DNA of 64,000 nt from Cinclus cinclus (Eukaryota > Chordata > Aves > Passeriformes > Cinclidae), in the NCBI RefSeq assembly GCF_963662255.1, contig NC_085047.1, forward strand, positions 98,339,619-98,403,618, read 5' to 3'. A program made the translations under genes and the position numbers. Under the pieces are notes generated by a model. The model ran no database searches, had not been told where the DNA came from, and saw only the letters and a program-made list of their open reading frames with translations. Below, in pieces: positions 48,701 through 60,743 of the stretch (the stretch's first letter is position 1; the number at the start of each line of letters is the position of its first letter).

Positions 48701-50012
48701 TGCACAGCTATGCTGTGGAGGAGTATCACGAGCTTTTGAGTGTACAAATAAAAGATATATATAAGACAAGATTACCCTACAAAGTCTGTATCTTCCAGAT
48801 ATCCCTTGATTTTTAATTGTTCTTGTTCCATTTGAGCTATTTAAAGAAAGTAATCATAAAGCTACCAGCTCTATTATTGGTATCTTAAGAAATAAATTGG
48901 TGGGTAGAGCTGTTTCCACTCTTTAGGATTATTTAGCATTTTTATTTTCCCACCAGGGAAGTTAACCATATCTTCCAGAATTTTTTTATACACCAGTAGT
49001 CAGGAAAGTATATTAAAAAAAAGCTGTTCATTGCTGTTTTCCTTTTATTGCTGATCTTTCCATAGAATGAATAGAAATAACCATAAATTAGAAGAGAGAT
49101 TTATAGGATGCAGTAACTAGCACAGTATGAAGTATCCAATCATTTTCCCTACACAGAATTCTATTTATAAACGATTCACTTCAAATTAATAGTATACTGA
49201 AATCATATTCAGCAAATCATGCTGTCTTCAGAGAGAAAGGTGATGTGTTGAACACCCAGGAACTGCACTGATAGAGTAACCCAGTGTTGCCCAGTTCTCA
49301 GCAGTATGTCAGGTGCCCCAGAGCCAGATGTGCCACTACAGTTCCTCCACATTCACTGGCCCAGTACTGGCTGCTTCTTGTCAGACAGCACACACCATTT
49401 GTAGTACTACAAAGAAAAATCTGGGAGCGAACAGACACTCTGAGGACATCCCTGAGAGCCACCAGATTTAACATCATCTAGAGAAATAGCTGCTGGAAGA
49501 CCTATTTTTGCATTCAGTGGGGACAGCACCATATTCTGTGCCAAAGCAGGCACACACAGCTTTCACCAACACTGCTCCTGCACACACAGACATCCTGAAG
49601 CAGCAGTAAAGAGCATGTTGAAGCAGATCTAGTGTTCAGTTTGTTGCTGATCTGCACTGTGAAAACCTGCAGGGTTCATAGTTACCTGGAGTTAAAGTGT
49701 TATTTGTCATTCATATGACAATTAACTCTAGGGCTTCTTAGCCTTCATGCCTGTAAGAGACTTAAAAATCCTATTTGTCTTAAACACTATTAGGATCACG
49801 TAAGAATTTGCCCTCTATGGCAAGCTATAAAAAAGGCTGAGTCTACTAAAGCCCACCCCCCACCCCAAATACGTCTGCAGGATTTCTGGAATTTGTACTT
49901 TGAGTTAAGCTACCTGACAGCACCTTGAGGTACAAAAATGTGGTATTATTTTCCAGTTATTTCAGGTCTAAGGAGACGTAAACAAGGCTGGGGGGATGCC
50001 ATAGACCATAGA
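45782..50012. other. Non-coding stretch, no gene recognised
   Basis: AT-rich with T runs at about 46076-46089 and 47678-47690, an alternating TATATATG patch near 47775, and a GC-rich segment at 48060-48180 (GGGCTGGCAGGGG type) without clear promoter motifs. No splice-bounded frame was convincing. Confidence 0.5.
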
Positions 50013-50018
50013 TTAATT

Positions 50019-50745
50019 TGCTGAGGCCAGGTTTTCACACTCTCTCCCTTCCAGTCAAGGGAGAGGAGTTTTTGAGTAAGTGATGGCAAAACCTCTGGTC
50101 CACATAAGACAGAGGAAGTGAACATCCACCACCAGAAGCTACGAGCTGGGTTAAGTAAGCAGACCTGGAGATGGGATGGTGCTTTTCATCATGTCAGTTT
50201 TCTTCTCTGACACAAACTGGCCCAGTTGTAAAACTTCCCCACCCCAGGAAGGCCACATTCACATGGCACATTCATGTAAGATGCAGCTGCCATGCCTTAG
50301 AAAGGGTCATAAACTATCAAAGAGCCTCAAAGGGCCTCCAGACTCATTCCTGAGCCCTTCCACCAGAGAACTGCATGTGATCCACAGATGTTGCAACAGA
50401 CCCAGTGTTGCAAAAGGCAGTGCAAATCCTCCCTGGCCCCTGCAGGGGTGGTGCTTGGCTGTACCCACATATACCTGCACACACATTAACCCACAGGACT
50501 CTGTTCTGGGGAACCCCCATGACCAACAAGACCAGAAGAAGAGGATCAATGGGATGCCAGTGGATCCACAGGGATGGTGGCTATCTTTCTACTCTAATCT
50601 ATCTCTCTGTCAGTCTCTTTCTTTGCTTTCTCTTTTTCCTATTTTTCTATAGCTCTACTTCACATTTACCATTAAATAAAATCCATATTAATGACTTCAG
50701 CATAGGAACTCCTTTGCATATTAATTTGGGCAGAGGCATCTCACA
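50019..50745 (+). mobile_element. Probable solo LTR of an endogenous retrovirus
   Basis: The block starts TGCTGAGG and ends TCTCACA, giving TG..CA ends. It is flanked by TTAATT on the left and TTAATC on the right, a six-base duplication with one mismatch. Near the right end a long CT-rich stretch precedes ATTAAATAAA (poly(A) signal AATAAA at 50675-50680), followed by about 65 bases, as for an R-U5 end. The sequence ATTAATTTG also occurs both at the left edge and at 50720-50728, so an alternative right boundary cannot be excluded. No gag, pol or env reading frame adjoins it. Confidence 0.45.
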
Positions 50746-50751
50746 TTAATC

Positions 50752-51453
50752 ATAGAAATCAGATCATAAAAAAATCCCCAATATATACATAACCTCAGTA
50801 AAAAAAAATAGCTTACTCTTTCTCTCTCTTCTTGTTTCCCACTATCCCTTAAGAGCCAACACCTCCATGGACAAGGAATATATGTTAGGTCAGAATTTCC
50901 AATGAGTAGACCTTTTTAAGTTGTACACTGCAGTATGAATTTGGGTTAAATAAAGCAAGACTGTAAATTCCTAGACCTTCAGTTTTAGCCTGAAAGAGTG
51001 AAAGAGTCATCTACTAAGTTTGTACAGTGTCTAGAATAATGTTCTTTTCAAGTACAATATAATATACAAATAATTTCATATAGTGCAGTATAATATTACG
51101 AATAATAAAACAAAGCTCTAACTAGAGTTAGAGCCAAAATTGACATTTAGGTGAGTAATATAGCAAGAGATACATGGGTTTACATTCTCCCCTTTTACAA
51201 GAAAGGCATCTGTGAACAGACATATACCTACTGTTCCTAATAGATTTGTGTCACTGACAGTGACTACAAAGAAATGAGAGGCAGGAAATGCAATTCATAC
51301 TCTCAGCAGATATATCTAATGACACTGTATGAAGCATGGAGGATCTGTGGTGGTGAGAGGGATATCAGTGTGCAATGTCTGCTTTTCCCAAAGCATTGCC
51401 AATTACTCAAGTAGAAAAAAAAATATTTTTCAGTTAGGACAAATCATCTATGT
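50752..51453. other. Non-coding stretch, nothing recognised
   Basis: AT-rich DNA; TAATAT-type repeats near 51050-51110. No gene. Confidence 0.55.
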
Positions 51454-51488
51454 ATTTCTGTGTACCAGTGGCTCTGGTACACAGAAAT
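51454..51488. repeat. Perfect 15-bp-stem hairpin
   Basis: The arms ATTTCTGTGTACCAG and CTGGTACACAGAAAT are exact reverse complements around the loop TGGCT. Pairing stops at once outside the arms, so the 35-base structure is shorter than a typical microRNA precursor. It could be a cruciform-forming site, the centre of a decayed palindromic element, or a protein-binding palindrome. Confidence 0.9.
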
Positions 51489-52725
51489 TATCAGGAATTT
51501 AGGATATTAAATACTCTTCATCAGGAAATTATTTTTTCAAAAGATTTATTTGAAAGAACCAACATTCCATGAAGATATCTAGCTTGCAGTTTGGAATTTG
51601 AATCTCCGCATCTGAAGTTACTGTCTTAAGGACAAGGTATTTTGAGGGTTATTTTTATCCCTTCTGGGGAACAGCCTAAAAATACTTTTCCATCTTTTTT
51701 TTTTTATTTTTATTTTTAATCTCAGAAGATTTTAATGGGATGAGAAAATTGTTTCCTGCCAAGCTTTCATAGTGAGCAGCTGAAAAATGATAGCAACACA
51801 CAGAATGCGAACAGCTGGATTCAATCACTGCACTTAGTAGGTCCATGAAATGTGATTGTGGATGGACCAGGTACTCTAAGAACCAGTAAAGAGAGTTCTT
51901 GCAGACTCCAAGACAGGCATGGCATTAACAGAGTTCTGAGACTATCAGAGAACATGGCACATCACACACCCAACTGATGAATCAATTAATCACACTGTAA
52001 TTAACATAGATGTGTAATGACTTGTGCTTTACTGTCTTTAGAGGTAAATATTCACATACAACAAGACACAGCAAATTCTTGAACTGTCTTGCTGAGATGT
52101 TGGTACTTGAAACCAAAGTCACTGTCATACCTTTCTAAAAATACAAATATGTGTTTCTGTAGTAAAGCTACTTTTAGGAGGAACACTGCCTAACACGTCT
52201 CACTCACAGCACCGTTTGGTGGAAAAATCACTCCATGTAAAAGAAGGCATCTTCTAGAGAAAGATGTTCAGATTCACACTCAAAAGAAATGCATTCTTAC
52301 CCTCCAGTCCTCTTGTCTTGTAAAATTTCATTATTTTTAGTATAATATATATCTATCCCACCACGTTACTGATTTAATGGTTAGAGTGTTTTCACACCAT
52401 TGTATAATAGAACAATATTTTCAAAGTGATGTTTTATTACTTTTTTCACTGATGGTGTTATCAGATGAAAGATCAAGCAGTGGTTGAAACTTAAAAAGTA
52501 AACACATTATAAATCTTCGCAATTATCAGCTTTGTCACACACACATAAATTGAAATTTTATAGACATGGGAAAAGTTGTGTTAGCTGAAGGGGTTTTGTA
52601 AGCTTACTAAAATAACATCTTTTGTATCATTAGTCAGGTTTCAATAAAAATATGTAATTTAAAATTTTAAAAAGAGAACATAAGAAGCTCCTTTTTCATG
52701 TAGGTTGGTTGCTTATGGCTAAGCA
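51489..52725. other. Non-coding stretch, nothing recognised
   Basis: AT-rich, T-rich runs near 51687-51720. No exon-like frame. Confidence 0.55.
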
Positions 52726-52785
52726 AGGGGTTTGTCTAGATTGGCTTCTAGACTTCCTTCCAACCTGAACTGTCCTATGATCTTA
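52726..52785 (+). mobile_element. CR1 LINE fragment (3' tail), plus orientation
   Basis: AGGGGTTTGTCTAGATTGGC then GACTTCCTTCCAACCTGAAC and TGTCCTATGATCTTAT follows the order of the CR1 3' end in the forward direction. It is the only plus-strand copy seen here. Confidence 0.75.
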
Positions 52786-55751
52786 TCACTGGCTTTTTTA
52801 ATTTTAAAGCCTCTGAAAAGAATGAACTAGTAATTTGACTCCTGGAATTATTTGCAGTTAAAAAAACCTAAAGGAAGATAAAAAGGCAGAGTAATTTCAA
52901 CAGCACCAACATGTAACAACCATACCACAGTCTTTAGTGCTGCACTCTCAGACAACTGGACAACTGACCCAAGCAGCAGGAGCTTTGCTGTGCCTGTGGT
53001 GAGACCCACTGGGATTATTACAATGGCCTCTCACAGTCACCCCTTCTGCCACAGCTAAAGACCCCACTGATCCTAAGTTTTTAAACAAATTTTATAATTG
53101 GAGCTGGGGTGGAAATCCTTTCATAGACTGGGGAATGTGTTATCAGGGTGTGTTACTGTAGGTTTGTATGAGCCAAATTGACTTTTAGAATGGAATTCCT
53201 AATGTAGGCAGGATTGTATAAGAATGGACTACGCACATTTGTTTTCCACTTAAAGGTGGAAAATTAATGCCTAAGAATAGCAGTTAATAAAAAAAATTAA
53301 CAATATTCCACTGAATGAAAAAGGCCTTTTAATTATGGAATAATAATTTCCTGTTTGAATAAACCAAGTTTATATAATGGCATATAATGAAGATTGAAGC
53401 TAAAATGCACTGACTTTTTGTTTGCAAGCATTATAGTGAAAGATTTCTGAAGAAGCTTTACAGAAAACAGCACTGAGAAAGCAGGAAAGACATGCTTCAG
53501 TCAGAGGGCATTCTTACAGCTCCTTTATGCAAGCTTGTCTTCTCATAGTTTCTCTCCTACACCCAGGTGAAGTGTACGGTATGAAGAAAAACAAAGAACT
53601 AAAAATTGTTAACAGAATCCTATCAGGTCTTGTTTGATTTGTGTTTGTGTAAAATAAACTAACATGATGATGTTATAGATCCAGCAGAATCTGTATGCAA
53701 CAAAAGCTGAATGAAGTATAAACAGGACATGGAGAATCTACTGAACTGCTGTCCTACACAATCACTAATCCCCACCATGAGTGCCATGATTTATATCTAT
53801 ACCTCACCTGAAACATACTTTGCTCTTCTGCTGCCTTGTACCTCCTTTTGCTAGATAAAGAGGAATAAGGAAAAAACAATGAAAAAAGTGAGAGGGTATG
53901 GTGGAGATTTGGGGATACAGAATGATCTCTCTGACAGATTTGCTCATAATGAATGAAAATGCAGTTCAAATTAATTATGGAGCTTGCTTCCTCACAAGCA
54001 TATTTACTGTATTTTCCACATCTCACATGAATCTACCATGTATAATTTAAGGTGAATTGTTTTATTGCCTTTATCTGTGCATGGTAATTAATTACATCTG
54101 ATGTTTTGCATTTAACTCCTTACTTTAAGCAACATTTTTGTGTGACTTTAGAGAACACACATAGGTAGCAGGAAGTAATTCAGCAATTCAGAGAATTATT
54201 TAATTGTTCAGTTCAGAGAAATGTTTACTGTCATTCCAGACAATGTGAGTAATTAAAGCTAGAAAAATATGCATGATAGACGGCTCTTGATATGAGTTTT
54301 GTCACTGTCTGAATTACTGGATTTTTAACTCATAAATTAATTATTTTGTTTACCTGTCTAAAGTAGTAAGCATAACACAGAAACAATCTGATAATATACT
54401 CAATACTAATGACTTAAAAATACACTGGACTCATCTCTAGAAGCTCCAGCCAGGCTAGAATCACCATTTTGCTGAATCTTAAGATATATAGAGCAGTGTC
54501 CCTGCCCCATGCTATAACATCATGCATATGTATTAGAGTTAAAAACTTAATAAACAAGAAAGGAAAAATTAAGGGAAATACAGTTTTTTTTAAACAGATT
54601 AAGATGCCTTTATTAGTACAAAGTGTCAATGACCTCTCTCTGTTGCCAGCACACTCAACATCTTTCATGTACTTCCTGGGAGCTGGGAGAACATTGATCT
54701 TGTATCTAGATTTTATAACACATAACTCCAAATAAGCTATTGAATGGCTGCACTACAAATTTTAAACATCTGCAGCTGTACTCCATTCACAAATTCAGCC
54801 AGGTCTTCAAAGAGCTTAATATACGAAAGACTGTAATACTTTAAAGTTCACATTTCAAGGCAAATTTTTGGCACATGAATGTAAAGAATCCAATAGAAAT
54901 CCACTAGAAATGAAAAATGTTTTACAATAGCAGCTCAGAAAAGAAGACCATGTCTTTGATTATGAAATTCAAAGTAGATACCTAGCAGTCTTGATTTGTG
55001 ATCCTACCAATAATATTCCACAGAGCAGCACATAGAGTGTGAGCAAACTATTTGTCAGAATATCCTTCAAGAGGCACTGAAAAGAGAGAAAATCGCAGAA
55101 TAGCAAAGCACCATTATTATTTCTCCAATTTTACAGCAAATTACAGGCATTTATGAAGGACAGCACTCCAAAAAAAAAGTATGCAAGACTCAAAAACAAT
55201 GTTGAAATGCAGAATTAGGAGGTGCCTGCATGATTCTCTAACCCCTCCTGAGTACTTAAATATGTTCAATTGTAAAGAAAGACTATGAGCTCCTTTAATT
55301 TCCTATTTAACCTTCTACAGGTGAACCATACTCTAAAAGCAGACTCTAGAATTGTTTCTGAGGATTTGGATAGTATTTATGTATTAAAAATATTCCATGT
55401 AATTCAGGACTTTTAGAACTTCAACGGAGAAATACCTGTTAGTACCTAGAAAGATGATAGTATTGAAACACTTTTATTCTAATGTTTCTCTGGGAGCCAG
55501 AAGACATACCTTTATTAAGATAACTAACAGTCCAGAAGTAGTTTTTCAAAAGAAAAAAGAACAAAATATTTCAATTTAAAAAAAAAGTCTGCATGGCCTG
55601 CTGAGTTATCTTTTACAGATTTCATTGCTTACATGAGCAACCTACTCATTAAAAGTCTAACAGCCTCTGTCTGTAGGACCTCTTGTCTTAGCCAAATACA
55701 TCCACACTTTTAAAAAAATGCATATGACTTAAAACGAAACAGCTGTTGTGG
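52786..55751. other. Non-coding stretch, no gene recognised
   Basis: AT-rich sequence. Minus-strand frames at 53754-54026 and 54414-54731 lack convincing splice sites and motifs. Confidence 0.5.
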
Positions 55752-56185
55752 TATCACAGAATCACAGAATAAATTAGGGTGGAAAAGACCTCCAAGACTG
55801 AGTTCAACCTTTGACCATCCACCACCTTGTTAACTACATGATGGTGCAGAGTGCCACATCCAGCTGTTTCATGAACACCTCCAGGTGACTCCACCACCTC
55901 CCTGGGCAGCCCACTCCAACACTTAACCTGTCAGTGAAGAAATTTCTCCTAATGTCCAGTCTGAACCTCCTCTGCCACAGCTTGACACTGTGTCCTCTTG
56001 TCCTGTCACTGGTTGCCTGGGAGAGGAGGCCAATCCCCAGGTGTACAGAGTGATAAGGTCTTTCCTGAACCTCCCTTTCTCCAGGCTAAAAAATTGCAGC
56101 TCCCTCAGCCACTCCTTGTATGAGTTACTCTCTTTAGTCCCTTCACCAGTTTCATTGCTCTTCTCTGGATGCATCAGGCACATCC
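55752..56185 (-). mobile_element. CR1 LINE, 5'-truncated copy (about 430 bp)
   Basis: The longest CR1 copy in the window. The plus strand reads, in order, the reverse complement of the tail (ATCACAGAATCACAGAAT), the ACCACCTTGTTAAC region, CACCTCCAGGTGACTCCACC, GGGCAGCCCACTCCAACACT, GTGAAGAAATTTCTCCTAAT, CCTCTTGTCCTGTCACTGGT and CTCCAGGCTAAAAAATTGCA. It ends after CTCTTCTCTGGATGCATC. It includes the 3' untranslated region and the extreme end of ORF2 only. A 106-codon minus-strand frame across it is a by-product. Confidence 0.92.
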
Positions 56186-56362
56186 TGAACAAACAGTGGT
56201 GAAATATAACTCCAGTAATTGCTAAGAAAACAGATAAACACATGTAAACAAGAGAAGAGATTTAAAATACTCTTTTCTTAACAGACTTTTCATTTGTGAC
56301 ATTATTCTGGTCCTATGACATCATGCAAACCAGCCTAAAATACGAGGAGAGGAGAAAAAAAA

Positions 56363-56653
56363 TCAAGGATATGAGCTACAAAATTGGATTTTCTGAGAAG
56401 GAAAATTTGTGGTCCAGGCACATGACTTGTAGCCAGGAAATCTGACTTTTATTCTCAGAACTCTCAGATTCCTTGTCCTTCTCAAAAAAGCCTTTCCAAA
56501 GCAGCAAATGCAGAAATAAATTAGAAACAAAAAAAGGATGGTGATGGAAAAAAGACCAACCAAAACAAAACTGGCTATGTTAATCCAAATTCTTTGGTAC
56601 TCCAAATAGCATTGTGGACGCTTGGTTAAAGCAGTTGGTTCCCTGGCAGTCAT
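56363..56653 (-). CDS. Possible small single-pass membrane protein ORF, 96 codons
   Basis: An ATG at 56653 in the context GCC ATG A (G at -3) opens a frame beginning MTAREPTALTKRPQCYLEYQ. A strongly hydrophobic stretch of about 30 residues follows (FVLVGLFSITILFLFLIYFC core), then the basic segment GKAFLRRTRNLR. That layout is a textbook single-pass membrane protein with a cytoplasmic stop-transfer patch, and the size fits SMIM-like small membrane proteins. Against it, the hydrophobic part is encoded by a T-rich tract that would give F and L in any case, no promoter is evident, the tail looks random, and the ORF lies just beyond a CR1 insertion. No family match is known to me. Confidence 0.22.
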   Translation of the reverse strand: MTAREPTALTKRPQCYLEYQRIWINIASFVLVGLFSITILFLFLIYFCICCFGKAFLRRTRNLRVLRIKVRFPGYKSCAWTTNFPSQKIQFCSSYP

Positions 56654-56807
56654 GGCTTTCTGTGTTAGTGTTGTCCAGTGCACGGCCTCTGAATGTGCTG
56701 GCTTTGTGCCACAAGCCCCTGCACATCTACCCCAGAAGCACAGACACAGAAATGTGTCAATAACCGGACAGACAGACACGTGGAAAAAAAGTGGGCAACA
56801 GCAGTAG

Positions 56808-57503
56808 GAACTTGAAATTGTAAGTATAATTGTTCCTTTCTTAGGATGATTTTACCAAGGGATGATGACTTGCACTAAGAATATAGCCAGGTTTTACACA
56901 TCTGTGCAGAAAATCAGTCATAGCAATGACTCCAGACTGTCTGCCACAACCCAGGTTTGAGACTAGCTGCTGTGGGAAAGGCTCTTCTCCAATTTTAACC
57001 AGGAATTCTGTTTCAGCCTTGCTTTTTCCAAATTAATTTGTGAAACCAATTCCTTTTTAGCATGATATAGATAGACCAGTAGGCATTTACTGCAGAGAAT
57101 ACTTCTCTTTGAAAATATCCTGGATGCCAACAGGTATGAGGTGAGAGCTGAATTCCTGGAGAGTCACAGCTATTTATAATTGAAATTTGTTTTAAAATTC
57201 TGAGTATTAAACGGCTTAGCACACTTTTGTATGAATCTGCATTTTGTGGAGAACATACAAAATGTTTGGTGCCAAATATGTCAAACCCCCTGTGTGAAAA
57301 CAGATATTTCAAAGCTTTTACTCATCTTCTAGATGACCTCTTATTCACTTAATCTTAGAAATCTTTCTAATTCTCAAAGCAGTGCTAGAAGTTATTAACT
57401 TGTATTTCTTGAGTCTTTAAATATTAAATTTTGTTAAAATTCTAATGGAATAATTTCCAGTTGTGATAAATAATCTCTTCCTTTAACCTATTGAATTTCT
57501 TTC
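56808..57503. other. Non-coding stretch, nothing recognised
   Basis: AT-rich DNA with no exon-like frame or repeat that I recognise. Confidence 0.55.
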
Positions 57504-57531
57504 TTTTTTTTTTTTTTTTTTTTTTTTTTTT
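57504..57531 (+). repeat. Poly(T) run of 28
   Basis: Twenty-eight T bases, preceded by TTTCTTTC. Read on the minus strand it is an A run; no adjoining retrocopy was recognised to the left. Confidence 0.95.
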
Positions 57532-59535
57532 GGCTGAGCTGACAGGGTCATAAGGAAGATGAACATCCAATTCAGTGTTTCCACCATGAAACAGTAGAAG
57601 TTGCCAAAGACAGAAACACAAATAAAGAGCAGGCTGCTCCTCTCCAGCTCCCCAGTTGTCAGGACAATAAGTTTAGGATTACAGGGCTAAGTGCTGTATC
57701 TTATTCAAGAGCCAAAGTTGCTTTTGTAACCACTTCAGATAAAAAAACAGCAAATGAATGTATTCAACAGCATTTATGAGCTTGGGTTTCAGTAAAATTA
57801 ATAAATATTCTTCATTTTAGAAATCATACAATTGCAGTGAACAGTCTTACGTATACTAAAATGAAATATACATAAGTAATCCTTGATCTTCAGCCCTGTA
57901 TTTGCATAAGCTGTTCAGATTTATAGCAAGGTCAGCACATAAATACAAGAAAACACCACCTCTCTGAAGATAAACACCAAAGGTCTGTGATATTAAGCTT
58001 ATTAGCCTTTGAAAATTAAGTGGAATAAAGATATTTTGTGGTTGGTTAAGGAGGTGCCATTTGGGCAAGATTCCTTTGGTAAAGAGAAAAGAATCAAAAG
58101 AAAAAAAAAGGGCTATATATCTGAAGATACAACACTATGCTTAATAAGAAGGGAAAAAAAATACTCTTAATGCCAGAATTTCCAATGCAGTCTTCTATCA
58201 CATGAACTGTTCTTATTCAGAGTGTGTACTACTCTGAAATTATTAAAGCAAGAATGATAACAATCCCATAGAACTCACAAGGAAAGGGTTAGGACAAAAA
58301 ATAGGGAAATACTTTATTATTGTAAATATCCTAAATAACTACAAATTAAAGATACTGAACCAGACTTAAGCAACCAGAGTACCATGTTAGTTGCAGCTTG
58401 TTTCCCATGCTTCAACGCACCAAGCTCACTAAAACATGAAAAAACTGAGTTGGCCATCAGATCATAATTTCACTTTAAACAAAATGAGAGGGAATACTTG
58501 TCTGGGACAAATGATCTTCATTTATGTCCATTGTAGTGTTTGTGCTCTCTGTATTTGAAAACTGGAAGCCACATGATCACTTTTACTGAACTCGTACTGT
58601 ATTACTCAAATTTAACTTTTTCTTCAAAAATACTGAGAGAAAACAACGTATCTCTAACTGCATGCGCTTTCCAAACATGTTTAATAACCATTTCTGCTGG
58701 TCTCTTCTGATTATTAGAAATAAACTGATAACTAATACTTGTGCATTCAAATTATATTCTTGAATTATTGTGACCAAGAACTTTGCTCTTTGTTATTGTT
58801 CTGGTAAAATTTTGGACGCCTGTACTTCTGAAAACCTTTCACAGCCTGAATACTTCCTTTTCAGAATGAAACCAACTGCAGCTTCCTGGGCTAGTAAAAG
58901 ATCTATGGCCACTCACTGATCACAATTTCAAAGGTTTAAACACAGTTTAAAGAGCAGTTTCTCTTCTGCTCTACCTAGATCATTCTCCAGAAACATTTTC
59001 TTTATAGTGGTATTTAATAAATGGTTTTAAAGAATATTTGGAGAAAATATTCACAACAAAGCTTGCATAAAGAATGGCAGCAGTTTCATGTTAGCAACAT
59101 TTCTGAGATGACTGCAAGGTTAACTGCAAAGTTGGACTTCAGTTCTTGCAAATCCACAGAAAACTTTCAGGGCTGAGCAGCTTAAAGTTGACAATGCATA
59201 GATATGGTTTGCCTGGTCAGGCAATGTCATCTTATATTTTACTAGACAGTCACTAAAGCCATGCAAAAGCTAGTGTAGCTGCTTAAATGTTCCTTTATAT
59301 ACAATGTTTACTATCTTATAGAAAAGCATACAGACATTTATCACAGTTTGAGCTGCCAGATGTAATCACAGAGCAATGCAACACAATTTTTTGGTGAACC
59401 AACTATGCCAAACAGAATCATCATGGTTTACAGCCACTGCTACAAATCATTTGGATGGACATTATTGGTTCTCAGTAATGCAGATGCAAAGAAAAATTAC
59501 TGTGTTTAATTTTACCCTGTATTCTTTCCTGACAG
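57532..59535. other. Non-coding stretch, probably intronic
   Basis: AT-rich. An acceptor-like TTCCTTTTCAG at 58864 opens only a few codons. If the plus-strand exons at 59.5 and 62.1 kb are real, this is an upstream intron. Confidence 0.45.
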
Positions 59536-59683
59536 AAAATGTTGCCCGTGTATTCTTGTCAGAATTTTGGATATGAACTTCATAGCAGGGCACAGATATT
59601 TCCCAGTGACGGGAGCAAGAGTTCTATCATTAATTTTCATGGAATCAAAAATAAGACCAAGATTTGGGCAAAACCAGACAGGG
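59536..59683 (+). CDS. Candidate internal coding exon, unidentified protein
   Basis: A strong acceptor (TACCCTGTATTCTTTCCTGACAG) leads into an open frame starting KMLPVYSCQNFGYELHSRAQ. It continues through IFPSDGSKSS and FHGIKNKTKIWAKPDR. The composition is protein-like, with no low complexity. The frame stays open to 59730. The donor placed here (AGGG|GTGCAA, exon edge 59683) is weak, but it leaves the exon in phase 1. That is exactly what the next acceptor at 62082 needs; joining gives a clean D-E-E-P continuation. The peptide matches no family I know. The weak donor is the main doubt. Confidence 0.4.
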
Positions 59684-60123
59684 GTGCAAAACATTTTATC
59701 TGTCAATTTTTGATGTCTGGATTGCAATGATCATAGTTGAAAGTGTAGTGACCTGAGGAACATGTGTCAACTGAATGTTTCTTGTTTAGTATTGCTCTCT
59801 ATTTCAAAGCACAAAACAAACTGTCACAGATGTTTTAAACTTCTCGAATTTCATGCACTCTTGCTCAGCTGTATTCTTTCCTGTGAAAGATACTTGACAC
59901 TTTATTTAATATTTTTGTTTTGCTCTGCAGAAAATATAAACATAAAATGGAGGAATTTTAAAAAACATTTATTTCCTAAGGCTTTAAATGCTATTTACCA
60001 ATTTCTTTAGCCAACAGCATTGTTTCCTCACTGTAAACTGAAACCAGTGGACACTTTGTCAAATAATTTTCACTTGAAATAATTTTGCCTTTTGTCTCCT
60101 TCTAGCGTTTAAAAACCATACAT

Positions 60124-60743
60124 TGTAGGAATCGAACTGGCTGACATCCCAAGCCAGACCAGTGTTTTTGGTGAGGAGTTGCCCCTCGGCCCCAGACCTT
60201 GGAGGGCATTTGTTTAAGTTTATAACAGTTCCTAAGAAGGTTGTCAGGGGTTTTAAAAACTGTTTATGGTAAAGCTTTAGAACCCTCATTTCCCGTTGGT
60301 TGCCTCTATTCCCAGTTATGTCATCCCTTTTCTCCTCCCAATTCTGGAAAGTTCTTGTATCCTTGTACCCCCATTGGTTCATGTTCACCGCATTGTTCCA
60401 CCCATCCTACCTTATTGGCCCCTGCCTTATATTACTCCTCCCTTGCACCACTTTTCCCTTTACCCACTGGATTCTCATCCTGGACCCACCTCTCATCATC
60501 CCTTATAAATACCCTGGATTTTCCCTCAGCCTTGTCTTCAACCCTTAGCTCTTACAGCGTATGCATGTGTTTTGGGCCTCGTCCCACATTTTCTTTTATG
60601 GTTATTGAAGTATTTAGTTCCAGAGTTGTGGTGTGGACGTGTTCCTCATTTTGCCACCTTAGCCCCGATATCAGGGGACCCTTAGAGGTTGGTTGGGGAG
60701 ACTGCCCTCGAGTCTTGCACCTTAAGTATTAAAAACACTGACA
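60124..60743 (+). mobile_element. Solo LTR of an endogenous retrovirus (620 bp)
   Basis: The element begins TGTAGG and ends CTGACA (TGT..ACA). It is flanked by ATACAT and GTACAT, a six-base target duplication with one mismatch. Inside, reading rightward, inverted CCAAT boxes (ATTGG near 60372 and 60414) precede a TATA box (CTTATAAATA near 60501), with a C/T-rich start region after it. An ATTAAA at 60728-60733 lies close to the 3' end. This is U3-R-U5 layout. There are no retroviral coding frames on either side, so it is a recombined solo LTR. The 163-codon plus-strand frame within it (60241-60732) is not a gene. A six-base duplication is usual for beta-like (ERVK) elements. Confidence 0.65.

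Noticed and set aside
54469..54735. 88-codon plus-strand frame following TTTTTTTAAACAG
   Set aside because: Acceptor-like T run is present, but the peptide has no family features, no donor follows and the composition is that of AT-rich intron.
55923..56243. 106-codon minus-strand frame
   Set aside because: Covers the CR1 3' untranslated region; not an independent gene.
60124..60165. tRNA-like B box (GTTCGATTCC on the minus strand)
   Set aside because: No A box at the right distance and no cloverleaf could be drawn; it coincides with the left end of the LTR.
60241..60732. 163-codon plus-strand frame
   Set aside because: Lies within the solo LTR; C/T-rich U3 sequence gives a S/P/L-rich translation with no protein motif.
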